Shown piece by piece: positions 11,247 to 24,600 of a DNA stretch of 64,000 nucleotides. The notes beneath the pieces are model-generated. The model saw nothing but the letters and a program-made list of their open reading frames with translations. It made no database searches and was not told the DNA's origin. The stretch lies in assembly GCF_013426205.1 (NCBI RefSeq), contig NC_089423.1:4898001-4962000 (forward strand), in the 5' to 3' direction. The DNA comes from Metarhizium brunneum (Eukaryota; Ascomycota; Sordariomycetes; Hypocreales; Clavicipitaceae). The position numbers and the translations under genes were made by a program. How positions within the stretch are numbered: position 1 is the first letter of the stretch; each line of letters begins with the position of its first letter.

Positions 11247-11858
11247 TGTACTGACAGCCTCGCAGTCATCGTCCGTCCTTGTAGAGCTTGAGAGCGAGCT
11301 AAACAAAAGGCAATTCGTACGGATAATAAGTGTGGTGGTGACAGGGCAGTTCTGGGAAGCTCCAGATGTCGCTGGGACAGCAATAGTGTTGTGCAACGGG
11401 GAGCGGTTGGTCGGTGTGTCTAGACTGTTGAAGGCTGAAGCAGCCTTATCCTGCAACGACGTCACGAGCTCATGCCGCATCTGGAACGCCAGTTTGCATG
11501 GTTGGGCTAAGGCGAGCAGGAACCAGGCACCTGGTCAATGCTAGCTCAGGCGCCAGCTCCCACCGCTGCCCACATGCAAACGCACTGTGGTGCCGGAGTC
11601 AACCGCTAAAGACCAGTGCTTCTTATCTTATCACACTCGACGCGTCCAACCGCGATCCCACGCTGGCCTAGCCATCAGCGCTTGACGGCATTGGACGACT
11701 GTGAGACCTGGGGAGGACGATTTCACCGCCAAACGAATGCATATTTCCGAGGCGAGCAAGTACGTGAGTCTACGGAGCTTCTTGCGCAGTTCAACTACCT
11801 GCCCTCTGCCGTTTGTCCGCCCTTGGCTCGCCCATGGATCTCCTCCAACCTGGTCATC
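11247..11858. promoter_or_regulatory. Shared divergent promoter region, VPS41 / APC1
   Basis: 612 bp separate the two start codons. Open frames on both strands run through it without Met starts or conservation. It must hold both promoters and 5' leaders. No individual site could be assigned with confidence. Confidence 0.55.
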
Positions 11859-14800
11859 ATGGCGTCGGTAAGGTCCCTCGGCCTGCATCACCCGTCAGGG
11901 CTGCGTCACGCCGTCGAAGAACAACTGCTTCCTCAAAGCCCGCCTCCTTCAGCATACAACTGGGAAATCACCTCGGATGACAAGGGCGACGAGGCACAGG
12001 AGGACGAGCTCTTGGCCACCCAAGATTGCGTCGTATGGTGCCGAGGGGGCATATTCAGAAAAACCTTCAAATTTGGACTCGAGAAAGAACCCATTACACA
12101 AGCCCTTTTAGCGTACTTTGCGACTTCTGAGGATGCCCTACACAATGAGAATCATAACAGTGGCCCTCCAACCAAAGCAGCAGCTCTCGCCGCGCCAAAA
12201 TTGGACAAGGCATTGGTCGTATTTCTCAAGACGCAGGCACACATCTTCTTCCTCTCGGGCACCAGCCACGTCATCCACATGCCATTTGAAGTCGAATCCG
12301 CTTGCGCAGGGCCTATTGGAGTCGTTATTCAAAGAAAGCACAAGGCGGAGAATCTTGCCCCAATTGCGCTCAAATTTCCACGAGTTCCTCCAAACTCCTT
12401 TGTATCATCACAGCTGACGGCACTCAACAGCTCACAGCAGACTGCCTTCTCGGTTGAAGGGATGGGGAAGCCCAAACCCCTACATTTTGGCCCAAGTTCC
12501 ACGCTGGAAACTATGTGGGACATGCCTTCAGAGCAGCAACAGTTGTCGCACTGGCCACGCCTCGTCTCGCTCATGGATCCATTGTCTGATATTGGGCTGG
12601 TTGTCGGTGAGCCTGAACCTTACAGCCGCCGTCCCGCACGCCAGAACAAGTCCAAAAAGCCGGCCTTTCTTGACCCGGCCGAGGAAATCCTTCACATAGA
12701 ACAAATCAACTTGCCGGGAAGTGATTGCAGAGCCTTTGATGCCCCCTTAATACTAGCCGTTACTATAAATAGAGAAAACGGATCTTACACTGTTTGGCGC
12801 TTGAAGTATCTCGAGCATGAAGATCCATTTATTGGACAGCAGAAGAAGGCAAAAAATAGGACTTCCAGACGCAGGAGCTCGATGCCACCTCAAGGCTTCA
12901 CAAGCGGAACTTCGACACCAGTTCAACAGAATTATCGGGAGAGCTTTGGTGCGCCCCTCCCAGGCAAGCGTCAACGGAAGAGCGAAAAAGCTGAGAAGCC
13001 GTTGGATTTGGTGTCCTCTCTCGAGCAACAAGATAACGAAGGAGCTGGTGTCACCCGAAGAAGCTCTCGTCGTTTAAGCTCCATGCTTGCGCGAGCAGAC
13101 CTGTCCGCTTCGCATGAAAGATCAGTTTTTGCTGATCAGCCTCTCACTTCCAGTACGGGAGCCTCCAAGAGAATCGAATCGCATAACGGCCACCACGGAC
13201 GCTCTAGCTCCAGTTTCCACCACATTCATCCCAGTCTAGGGAGCTTGCTTGAGGCTCCGCTCGCCGCGACATTGGATGAAGGTTTGCACAACATGGGGCT
13301 TGATGACCATGATTTCGATGGATTACAGAATGAGATTCGGTTCACCAAGATTCAAACTATCGCTCTAGATAGCTCCAATGTCCGATATTCAACATCGACT
13401 CTACCTGCGAGATGTCAAACCAAAGTGTTCATTGTCACGGCTCCGCCCTTCGCTACAGATGAGCAAGGACGTACCCAATTGCTCATAGGCATCCAGGAGC
13501 CCCTAGAGAAACGGCTTCAGATGATGACGTTGCATGTAAAAGCTCAGGAAAAGTCAGATCCTGCTACCACCGCATCCGGAAAGGACCAGTCCAGGTACTC
13601 AATCGTCTCGATATCACCTGGAACACAGTGGAAGGTTCAAAGCGTTGTGGACTCGTCGAAACTTGTTGATGGGGACTTATCCGTGATCCTAGTCCTTTCC
13701 GACTCCGATGATGGACAGCACGAATTGACCGCTCAGGCTCCTTGGATTGAACTGACGAAAATATCGCTCTCCCTGCTGTTTGTCGACGATACCAGAAACA
13801 TCCAATATCGGGGCAGAGTTGCCGATAGAGATGTCAAGCAACGAAAGTCGGAGGTCATGGACCTAACTAGTGGGGGAATAGTTGGCATTCGTCATCCGCG
13901 GAATTGCGGTGTCGTTGATGTAGTTGACGCACATGGTCGGCTTCATCAACTCAGAATCCAACTTCAGCCAAGTTGCCCGCAAGTCAAAAAAGTCCTAGAC
14001 ATTTGCAAAAGTGTGCTGCCGGATGCTCTTGGCGGCCGCCTTCATGCAGGCTGGCTTCATATGACGCAATGGCTACAGAACCACCAGGATAATCTACCTA
14101 ATGTCGAGTGGTCTGCAACAACAGTTCTCCTTCTGAGTTCTTTTCTTAATCTTGGTCGTGAAGACGACTCTCCGTTCAAAACCTCCCAGTTACCTGTTCG
14201 AAAAAGAAGGCCTTTGTCTGGATCTTTTAGTGCTATTCGAGAGTCAGAGGACTGGAGAGCTCTAGAGCTGGGAGAAACTACAAATTCGCTGGGCTGCCCA
14301 GCCTGGATGATGAATCAGGGCTGGCAATGGGCCTTGGAAGAAGAGACAGCCGATAATGCATCGGACCAAAGCGACGCTCTCCTTAGCTCTAAATTTCTTA
14401 CGCGCCACATTGCCTTGTCGAAGGAATACCTCAGCTCTCCTCTGGGTGAGGCAGCCATGGGCCGCCAAGGGTATATGCCCGTGTCTCTTGCCAGGTCGTC
14501 TGCTACCAGACGTAAGGTAGCCGTGGACATCTTTATGGCACTCCACCTCCTCCTTGACGAAGAGAAATTAGATATCACAACACCTGAATATGTTTCTCCA
14601 GGCAGAACTGACCTAAGAGTATTGCTTTGCCAACTCGCTAGATGGCTCAAATGGCAAACTTTCGTCACAATTTATGAGCTAGGTATCCAGGAGGATGTCG
14701 ATACTCGTCATGATTTGGGTAAGTGACAGCCAAATTTGTGGTAACCTTAGGGACTAATACAAACACTTTATCAGAACTTAATCTGAGACCAGCCATACCA

Positions 14801-17788
14801 CAGCCTCCAGTTCGACCAGACATTTTGGAATGGATCCAATCCCGACTATCCGGAATTCGTGGAAAGCCTTGCATGACGCCTGCCGACATATACTACGCCA
14901 GCTCACGAGTCTCCGAGGCTGAAAAACTACAGGATAAGAGATGGGACGCTATTGCTACCCGAACATTGATGTTCAAACGCTTCTTCAAGATAATCAGGCC
15001 AAAGTCAACAGCTGTTGAGATGGTTGAGGCTATGCAGGATTGTGGCTTTACGAACTATATCCTTGAAACACTCCCTGAAGCTGTATTAGCACCTCTTCAA
15101 GATGCGATATCCTTATGCCAGCCACATCCACCTTCGCAGTGGCCTCATCATCTCCTGGACCTAGTGCGGAGGAGCGACATTAGCCTCATTGTCAAGCCGA
15201 GTAGACGACCTCGACAATCCGTGGCGAACATTTTAGCACCAACCCATATGGCTTCATGGGATTTCAAAATGCTATGTCAGTCCGTAGAAGAGGCAAATAA
15301 TACGGGCTATGACGAAGGTGAAGGCACAGAACGTCAGGCAGTGATACGAGCTCTTTTCAAGGACGACCGCCGTCTCAACGAAGCTCAACATCTGTTGTCA
15401 ACTCACAAGGCCAGGGTGGTTCGTCTGAATCCTGATCCTAGTTGGCCGGAGAGCGAGTACCTGGAGAAACAGAAAGAACTTGTTTCAAGAATAGCAACGG
15501 GTACACTGGCAATCCCAGCCGGTCGCGGACTATTATATTATAGTTTACGATTCCCTCTCATCACTCAAAAGTTTCACATTGGCGGCTTTAACTTGAATTG
15601 TATAGTTAAGCCAACGAATGTCACTGTTGGGGTTGATAAGTCACTATTCACCGAGGAGAAGGTTTGCTGGGGGTTCTTCCACCAAGGCGTTGCTGCGGGT
15701 TTAGCAATCTCGCCCCAGGCCAAAGGGATCGATACGTCTTGGATCTTGTACAATAAACCGACGCAGGAGCTAAGTAATAGGCACGCCGGATTTCTCTTGG
15801 CCCTTGGCTTGAATGAGCATTTGAAGGGAGTGGCGAAATGGGTTGCATTCAAATATCTCACGCCCAAACACACGATGACATCTATTGGATTGCTTCTGGG
15901 TTTGGCGGCATCCTACATGGGTACCATGGACTCTCTCATCACACGATTACTGTCGGTTCATGCAACGCGTATGCTCCCTCGTGGCGCTGCAGAGCTGAAT
16001 TTATCCCCTCTCACACAAACCTCTGGGATTATGGGCATTGGCCTTCTGTACTGCAATAGCCAGCACCGACGAATGAGTGAAATTATGCTCTCGGAAATAG
16101 AGCACATTGACGAAGAGGACGAAGAGGAGCCTCTCAGGAGCGAATGCTATCGCCTTGCTGCTGGCTTCGCCTTAGGCCTCATCAACTTGGGCAAGGGCGG
16201 GGATCTGAAGGGTCTCCAAGACATGAAGCTCACGGAGAAACTTATTGCTCATGCTACAGCAACCAAGAATGTTGAGATTGTTCACATTCTTGATAGAGCT
16301 TCAGCTGGCGCTGTTATGGCTATTGCCCTCATATTTATGAAGTCTGAAGATCAAATCGTGGCCCGAAAGATTGATGTTCCAGACTCTGTTTTACAGTTCG
16401 ATTATGTGCGGCCGGATATCCTGCTCCTCCGTGCCGTGACCAAAAATCTTATTCTATGGTCCAAGATCGAGCCTACACTTACATGGGTCCGCGATAGCCT
16501 CCCTCTTCCATATCGCGCCCGATACAAATTGCTAGGCACGACCAAGCTGCGCTCGACAGATCTCCCATTCTTTAGTATACTGACTGGGATTTGCTTCTCA
16601 ATTGCCCTTCGGTTTTCAGGAAGTGCTTCCACCAGGGCTCGCGATCTGCTCCTACACTACCTTGATCAATTCATTCGCATCTCGAACATCGAAGCTACCC
16701 CACGGTCTCATCCAGATGCTGCACCTTTGTATGATGAAGAACTCGCGAGGTCAAATGCTAGAATGTGCCAGGATATTCTCGCCTTATCTTGTTCCATTGT
16801 TATGGCAGGCACTGGCGACATTTTGGTTCTGAGACGACTGCGCTCTCTACACGGCAGGGATAACCCAGATATCCCATATGGATCGCATCTTGCTGCTCAC
16901 TTGGCCATTGGATCACTTTTTCTAGGGTGCGGGACGGTGACGTTTGGTTCCAGCAACAAGGCAATTGCTGCCTTGTTAATATCGTTTTATCCTATCTTTC
17001 CATCCAACGTAATGGACAATAGATCACATCTCCAAGCCTTCCGCCACTTTTGGGTTTTGGCGACGGAGCAGCGTTGCTTGGTCGCGAAGGATGTCCTGAC
17101 TGGGCAGCCAGTATCGGTGTCTGTACAGATCAAGAAGAAGCAAGATTCTTCCTCTGAGCATATTCTATATCGTACAACGCCTTGCCTCCTACCTCCCCTA
17201 GATCAGATTTCTAGTTTATCGACTTCTTGTGGACCTCGATTCTGGGACATTGAGCTCGACTTTTCCAACGACGAGCTAAGACAAGCGTTTGCTCAGACGC
17301 AGAGCATATACTTACAGCGGCGCCCACCATCTGAAGGGGCTTTTACATCCACGCTGCGAACTTTGGGCAGCGACGGCAAGGGAAACAACCCACTTGAGTG
17401 GATCTTTGGTTTAGGCAAACTCCGAAGCGTAAGCTACGCAGAACGCGCAGCCCTTATGGAGAGCAACGAGAAGGAACAAGACGCGGGGTCTGCCGTAGAT
17501 GCCCGAATGGAGATGGAGAGAGGTATCTTGCAGGGCGGTGACCGAGAACGTCTAGAGGGTGCAAGGCTTCTCTTCGAATGGGGAGCCGCTCGAGAAAGGC
17601 TACTTAGATCTGCTGCTCCCAGCGTTCACGATAGCCAAGCTACTGTTAGACCTGGTGACTCTCAAGAGACGATAGGAGAACAGGTCACGCCCCATGCTCC
17701 AGGTGGTGACGTATGGTGGATGCGGGACAGTGCAATTGAAGCATTGAAAGGCCAGGTCTGGCTAGCTGTACGAGACGGAGATATTTAG
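11859..17788 (+). CDS. APC1: Anaphase-promoting complex subunit 1 (APC1/BimE)
   Basis: Two exons, 11859-14718 and 14775-17788 (1957 aa). The intron at 14719-14774 (GTAAGT...TCAG) joins HDLG/ELNLRP in frame. Apc1 is the largest scaffold of the APC/C E3 ubiquitin ligase, which drives anaphase onset and mitotic exit; the Aspergillus orthologue is BimE. Diagnostic features are the start MASVRSLGLHHPS, the CVVWCRGGIFRKTFKFG strand of the N-terminal propeller, a Ser/Arg-rich basic insertion around residues 330-460, and C-terminal proteasome/cyclosome repeats (GLLLGLAASYMGT, GIMGIGLLYCNS, RLAAGFALGLINLGKG) at roughly 1310-1560. The frame is open upstream to 11616, but 11859 is the ATG that matches the family. 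Length is close to BimE. Confidence 0.95.
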
Positions 17789-18567
17789 GAATATCAGCGC
17801 AATTGGCAGCGGTACAGGCTGGAAAGGCTTCGGCGCAGATACATGGCGGTCAAGCCATAAAGACGCGACAAAGAGGGCATGTTCAATGAGTTGATGAGTT
17901 TGATGAGGTGTAGATGAAAAGTACATTCATGCCTAGTAATATAGCCCTAGTGTCAGAATATTGAAAAGATACACCACCAAGGCTGATCAGGATCCAAGTC
18001 CATTCGCCACAAATCACGTCACTGTCGCGAAAGGGGGAAGCAGTAGTTTCAACAAATCATGTTTATTTCACTTCACTTTTTTTTTAAAAAAATCTCCCAC
18101 CCATCAAAACACGCATTGGTTCCATTGTCCTCGCCTACTTACTTCCCCCTTGCCCCGGAACACATCCGTCCAGAATACCCGAAAAATTAATAACGCCATG
18201 CAATGCAAACCGCATCACCAAGGGGGCGGGGGAAGGCAAGGGGATAAACATGATATAAAACAGGGCCATTTCATCTCTCACACGCTCCTCCCATTTTCCG
18301 TTGAAAAATATTGAGCCAATCCTCCCTTTTCTTCGTGAAGATCGTCAAAGAGAGCCTCCGCGTCTAATTGCTCTAGTTGGTCTTTTTGTTCACCGTTTGC
18401 ATGCCTGTCCAGGTGTCCCCTTCATTTAAGAAGCCTGGATGTTGAGAGAGGAGAAAATCGCAAACCCTTTTCTAACACGGTTTATTTCTCCCGACGGCAT
18501 GCCTGTATAAATTTCGTAGAGTGGGCGATTTTTGCTGCCTTTCATGTCACAGTCTGGGAGACGTCGT
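17789..18567. other. Convergent intergenic region (3' UTRs of APC1 and eIF3e)
   Basis: No gene seen. It contains T and A homopolymer runs (about 18080-18096), and the remaining frames are short and unconserved. Confidence 0.5.
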
Positions 18568-19965
18568 TTACTTGGAAACGGCGGCGTTGAGGACCTGCGT
18601 TCTGAAGAATCCGCCCTTGGTCTTCTCAATGACTTGTTGGTAGACATTGTTGGGAGGGTGGTTCATGATGACGGTGCCGTCCTGGCTGTCAATCTTGGCA
18701 TCGAGTCGAGTCTCCCGGATCAGATTGACGATCCACTTCTCCCCCTCGTCGGGGTTGAGGCCTAGCTTGGCACTGAGGTCGCGAATATTCATGCGGCTAA
18801 AGATCTTGCAGTAGCTCTCGCAGATGAGGTGGCGGGCGGCGTTGACAAAGGCGTCGGCGGAAGAGGCGAGGAAGAAGTCGCTGCGGCAGACATCCTCGGC
18901 CTGGCGAAGGGCCTCGCGGGCGGCGTTGAAATCATGGGCAATGTAGAGGGCGTTGACGAACTGGGTGATTGGGTCGGCGTACTCATAGGCTTCTTGGCGC
19001 ACGTAGCGGACAATGTCCTTGAGCTGCTTCTGCTGGGTAGAGCTGTTTCGCGCGCGGGTACGGCCGGTGATGACGGCGGCGATCAGGTACCGCAGGATCC
19101 ACGGGCAGGAGGTCTGGATGGTGTTGATGTAGGCCGCGGAGAAGAACATGTCGAGGATGGGCTCGCGGGCACCCTCCCAGTTGAACAGGGGGAAGAGAGA
19201 CCAGTGGACCAGCATGGTTCGGTGGTCGAGCTGGGCGCGCGGGTTGTTGAAGAGCTTCGAGTCGATGCCCTCCTTGACGTTCTTGAGCTCATCGACGGCT
19301 GACTCCCAGTTTGTAGAGAGAATCTCGGAAGCCAGCTTGCCCCAGGTTGAGGCGGAGACCTTGTCGTTGTCGGTGGAGAGGACGCGGAACTGGTACAGCA
19401 TATCGGCGGCCGGGCCATACTGACCACATCGGAACTGGAACTGTCCAAAGTCATAGAGGGCGTTGACCATTTCCATCGTAACCTCCAGGACCGTTAGCAA
19501 CCTCTATTTTCTCTCTTTCAAACAAATTTCGCAGGCAATCAGGGCAGGGTGCCAACTCACTCCGTGCTGGTTCTTCAGAAACTCCAAGTTGGCAACCTTG
19601 TCGCTTCGAAGACCATTAACAACCTCATCCTGCGTCAGAAGGTCGGCAATCTTAGCAGTAGCCTGCTCATATTTCTCCAGCTGCGCCAAAACATCCTGTC
19701 TCTTCTTGGTGTATTCGGCGGGAGGGTCGGAAGTGCCATGCAATTCGCAGTACAGAGTCGCAACGTAGTCGGTCATATTGGTGTCCTCCAGCAGCTTGAT
19801 TTTCCCCGACAAGATCCTCTTGGCCTTTTCATCTTCGCCCTTCTCCTCGGCCTGGTCGCCCTCGAACTGAATGAGCGGGAACAGCAGGTGTCTGCTAAGG
19901 TGCGGTGCCAACTTGGGCATAATCGATGAACCATCGGCCGAGACGGCCGTCAGGATATCCTCCAT
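18568..19965 (-). CDS. INT6: Translation initiation factor eIF3 subunit e (INT6)
   Basis: Two exons, 19965-19561 and 19482-18568 (439 aa), with a 78-nt GTGAGT intron joining [15 protein letters not shown]. eIF3e is a PCI-domain subunit of eIF3, which recruits mRNA to the 40S subunit. The N-terminal eIF3e domain begins [14 protein letters not shown] and includes [16 protein letters not shown]. The helical repeats contain [16 protein letters not shown] and [12 protein letters not shown]. The PCI domain covers about residues 240-410 ([19 protein letters not shown] ... RDLSAKLGL). Length is normal. The gene is GC3-rich in its second exon, consistent with high expression. It shares a 544-bp divergent promoter with IMG2, an association between cytosolic and mitochondrial translation genes. 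Confidence 0.97.
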
Positions 19966-20509
19966 CGCGAAATTTGGTCGAGTCCTTTTTTTTTTGGAGG
20001 GGTTCGTTTGAGAGCTAAGCCTCTTGGAGAGTTTGAGCAAAAGACGAGAAGCTCTTTTTGTGCTCCAAAAGACCGCGAATCGCTCGGTTCGTTGGCAAGG
20101 GTGGTAAAGACGCAACTCGCCCACACGCAAATCCAGTGGAGGGGCAGATTTTTGGTGAATTTCGCCAATACACAAAGTGGTGTGGGGGGCTGTCCCTGCA
20201 CACCCGGAGATTTGCCGACCCGACGCGCGCCTCAGTCATGTGACCCTGAGATTTTTGGGACAGCTTCACATCAGGCCTGCGTGAAAGCTCCCGATTTCTG
20301 AGCGATTCGCGATTTTGACCCGTCACTGTGATCAATTGACCATCAGCGACCAAGTTTTGTTCCCTTTTTATTTGTTCAAAGCTACTTCTTGTATATAGTA
20401 CTTGAACCCCTTTTATCAGCATCAGAGTACGACTACCTAGTTGGCAAATCGTCTCCTCTGTATCAACGACAGACTCCAATCTCTTTTTGGGCATTTTCTA
20501 CACCCCACG
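19966..20509. promoter_or_regulatory. Shared divergent promoter region, eIF3e / IMG2
   Basis: 544 bp lie between the start codons. A run of eleven T (about 19988-19998) lies just upstream of the eIF3e ATG, as an A tract in its leader. No other site is assignable. Confidence 0.55.
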
Positions 20510-21088
20510 ATGCATCAACATGTTTCTCGAGCCCTATGCAGAGGGCAAAACTACCTCTCTCAATCAAACATCTACAGAACCACAGTCATCCAACCTTCCA
20601 ACCTTCCAACCTGCCGGTTCGCCTCCTGGTCACAATCATCACGATCCCTCTCCACCACCGCCGCCACTAAACCCGCTCGCAGCTACACACCCGTGAGCCG
20701 CGCTCCCACGCCTCCTCCGACGAAATCACCAGAAGAGCTGGCTGGCGCTTCCTACATCGTTCGTCGCACACCTTCAATACAGCTTCCAGTATACAGACGA
20801 TTCGCGTCGGGAGGAAACCGCGAAGTGGTGTTGATAAAAAAGGTGGATGGTGACCGGAAGAAACTGCTAGAAGACTTGGTAGAGACTCTCGGAGTGAGCA
20901 AGCAAGATATCAGACTTAATCCAACGACACAGCATATCGAGCTGAAGGTACGTGCCCAAAAGTACCTGACATGGGTGTTTCCCTACGTCTATTTCTAGTT
21001 GACCCTGTGGACGGCGGGCTTGCTAACAGGATTCTAGGGTGATTATTACGAAAAGACCAAGTCTTGGCTATTAGAGCGTGGATTCTGA
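20510..21088 (+). CDS. IMG2: Mitochondrial large ribosomal subunit protein mL49 (IMG2)
   Basis: Two exons, 20510-20947 and 21038-21088 (162 aa). The 90-nt intron (GTACGT...TTCTAG) lies near the 3' end and leaves a last exon of 16 codons plus stop (GDYYEKTKSWLLERGF). The N-terminus is basic and rich in Ser, Thr, Gln and Arg with few acidic residues, as for a mitochondrial presequence. The IMG2/mL49 core follows: YIVRRTPSIQLPVYRRFASG, then LIKKVDGDRKKLLEDL, a paired motif typical of the family. The product is a structural protein of the mitoribosome 54S subunit. The ATG at 20510 is the first Met in frame; the upstream extension begins only with a TTG. Confidence 0.93.
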
Positions 21089-21601
21089 GGACAAGGCAGG
21101 AGGAGACACGGGGGGATGTATATAAGTGGCTTGGATAGCGTGAACGACTCTCCGTCACGCCTCATCAATGTATTGGTACCGTCACAGCATAACTGATGAT
21201 CAACCGAACTGTATAGTAGAGCAATTGAAAACTAGTGGGCGATTTAAAAGGGTCATATGGTATCAGTTTATGTCTCACACTCCTGTACCTATGTACAACT
21301 GTCCTACAGGATATACCCCAAAGCCTTGCCTTTCCAAATCAAGTTCGCATCTCCATGCAAATCTAGCTATGCGCCGTCATCTGATACACCGTCAAAAAGT
21401 TGACAAAACAACTAGTAAAAAAACAATAATGGTTAAGGGTGGACCAAAAAAATACATCCCATGCCTCGTGCCTTCACGCATCATTTTTATATTCGCTGGA
21501 GGAGACCTTTCCAGAAGAGAAATCCACCTCTTCAAAAGCCGCAGTACAAAATAAAGCAGTCATGTCGATATCAGATGTTGTTGTTGCAACATTGCGTCAG
21601 C
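21089..21601. other. Convergent intergenic region (3' UTRs of IMG2 and SWI1)
   Basis: No gene could be supported. It is AT-richer than its neighbours, with several A runs (about 21417-21455). Confidence 0.5.
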
Positions 21602-24600
21602 TCATCCATCCAAATTAAGCACTGCTGTTAACTGTGGCAGTAACCCCTCTTTCGTCCATTCGGAAGATTGCATCATCAGCGCGTCCATCAACATCTGCGG
21701 TTGCGGCAGTAGATCCCCAATACCTGCAGATCCGGTACCTGAAGAATCTCTTGCTTTTTCGGCAAGACGACGCAGAAGTGAGACAGCAACAACGACAATA
21801 TAAACAAGCTCGGGGTCTTTTCTAGCGGCTACTGCCCGGCTACCGCCACGAGTACTAGGGGGTGGCTTTTCGTACAAGAAGCACAGATCCTGAATCAGCT
21901 GAACAAGGTTCTGTGCGAGGCAGTTGCCTGACGCAAGAAGGGCTCGGGCCATTCCCGGTTCGGATCCTGGCACAAGAGAGGCTATGATTTCTGCACCCAA
22001 AAGGCCTTGCATCAGAAACGGTTTTCTTGTCTCGAATAGCGGCGGGAATGTAGGTGGTCGTAATTGCTCTTTTGCCTTGTCTGGCAAGGGGGCTACAGTC
22101 AAGGCAAACGCTCGGACGAGAAGCTCATTAGCGAGGGGTGATGAAGAATCAATCGTAAAAAGCGTCTTGTAAAAGCCTCTATTTGGTTCGTCACGAGCAA
22201 GCAACTTGGCCAGGGCATCAACCGCATGTGGGAGATACGAATGAATGCTGGGGTCGTAAGGCGTGAAGTTAAGCGTATCGCCGGCCATTGTTGGACCTGG
22301 GACAGGAGCAAACGCGAGTAGAAACTGCAACAGACTCAAGGCCTGCTCTCGACCAGGAATCTCTAATTGGCTTGAAATATTTGACAGAAGAACCACAATG
22401 TCTTTCATGAAATCAAGGGTATTGGCGTGTGTCCGTAGAAGCATCGTCCGCGTTCCGAGATACCGAATAATGGAGCAAAGCATCTTGATGACAGATTCTT
22501 CGCAAAGCATGATGTGGTTGTCATTGTTTTCGCCAGGAAATGATACATTTCGCAAAATTGTCGTTATGCAAATAAGTCGGTCCACGGCTCCGTCAAGTTG
22601 GTACTCGATGCTGCCAAAAGCAGGCACATCTCTCACAGACCATCGCTCTATTCGGCATCCTCTAACAACATCTTCATAGGAAGTAAGTTGAATCTCATCA
22701 GCCACCTCCGTCGTATGTTCAACAAGTAGGTCCACTTGAGATTCTGCACAATCTACCAAAGCCTCGACCAGGTCATCACAAGCTCTGAGATGTAGGAAGT
22801 GAGCTTGGTTTTGTGACGATGAGATCGTAGCAAGTGTGTCGAGAGCTAGGCGCACTTCACCATGAATACCGCATTGGAGACTGCGGGTAAGGGCAGATAT
22901 GTCGATGTTGCCCAGCTCGTTTACAGAAGGAACAGTCGGCTCCCACCGTTCCAACTCAGCACCGAGAAGATTAGCAGCATGAAGGTCAACCCCACCATGT
23001 GTCGAAAGTTCCCTTGCACATGGGCTGTAGTCTTCAGGCTTTGGGGGCATGCGAGGCATATGTTGCTCAGCGCCAACAGCAGGCAGCGGCGTTGCATGTC
23101 GGCCATCAATAGAGACACTGCCAGGTCGAGCATGCGAAGGTGATTGCATGGAGAAGTCGTTGGGCGTAGAGGGATCCACGCCTCGGGACATGCTATTCCT
23201 GTGTCCCGGTGCGGCATTGGAGATGGGTGGATGTTGGGGTTGTTGTTGTGGCGGCGGCGGCTGCTGCTGCTGCTGCTGCTGGTGGAGATGAGGATGTTGC
23301 TGTTGCTGCTGCACATGCGGCGGTAATTGAGGCTGCTGGGGAAGTGGTTGTTGTTGCGGCGGTTGAGGAGTCGAAAACCCATTAACTGGAGTCTGACCAG
23401 GCTTCATTGGAGTCTGTTGCTGCAAGTGAGGCTGCTGCGGCTGCTGCTGCTGCTGCTGCTGTTGTTGTTGTTGTTGTTGTAGCTGTGGCATCTGCCCTTG
23501 GTTCATCTGTTGTCCTGGTTGCATCTGCTTTTGCGGTGTTCCTGGCCCAGCCATATTTGGATTCTGCTGCATCAGCCGATGCTTCTGCTGTGCAATCCAA
23601 GCCTCCTCAAACTTTGCCAGGTTTCGCTCGTACACTTGCCTCAGAGTGGGTGGTACAGTCGGGATTTGCGCCGGTAGCCCCAGGCTCTGGGCAATGAGCC
23701 CCCAACCGTTACCTGTAGTCACGGGCTTATAGCCTCCTTTGGATTGAACAAGCTGGAACAACATGACGAGATTGACTGGTCGATCACCTACAATAGGATT
23801 CGGGTCCAAAGGCAATCCTTTCGCGTTCATTAGGGTCGTAAGATTCTTCATGAATTGTTCCGGGTTAATGTTTCCCATGGGCCTGGGTTGCTGTCTCACG
23901 GCGCCTTGGGGCATTTGACCATTCGGCATACCAGGCACTTGTTGCTTTGGCATCATTCCGCGACCCATATTCTGGGCCTGCATTTGGGCCTGCATTTGCA
24001 TATTTCCTTGTAATTGTTGTTGAAGACGCATCTGGTACGCTGCCATTTTCTGTTGATCCATCATGCCCTGCGGTCTCGGTTGGCCCTGCTGCGGCGGCTG
24101 CTGCTGGCCAGGCGGTTGCTGCTGGCCCGGTTGAGGAACTTGGTGTTGCATCTGCTGCTGCATTTGTTGATACATGTTTGCCGGCATCTGGCCCATGTGC
24201 TGCGGCATTTGTCCCATTTGCTGGGGTAGCATTTGGCCGCCGACGGCAGGGCCGCCAGCCATCACATTGGGATTAGGGGATGGGCGAGGATTTGAAGGCG
24301 ACTGCGCGTATCCCGGGTTATATCCCGGAGGGATGTTTTGCATGTATTGATTTGGTTGCGGTGTGCCATGCTCAGAAGGTATCGGGGACGCTTGTGAGCC
24401 AGTGAACTGCTGCTGCGGACCAGGCGAAAAGGGATGTGGTGAGGCGGTAGCAACTCGCTGGGGCACATTTCCCGGTCGCATCTGGTTTCCCATGATGGGG
24501 GATGGACTGGCATTGGCAGAACCGTTGGGCTGTAGATGGGGGAATTGGCCGGGAGGTTGTTGAGGCATGGCACCACCGGCCGGCTGGAAGCCACCAAAGT

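Noticed and set aside
10873..11544. Serine-rich 223-codon frame on the + strand
   Set aside because: It is the antisense of the Glu/Asp run in VPS41 exon 1; the serines are the reverse complement of GAG/GAA/GAC codons.
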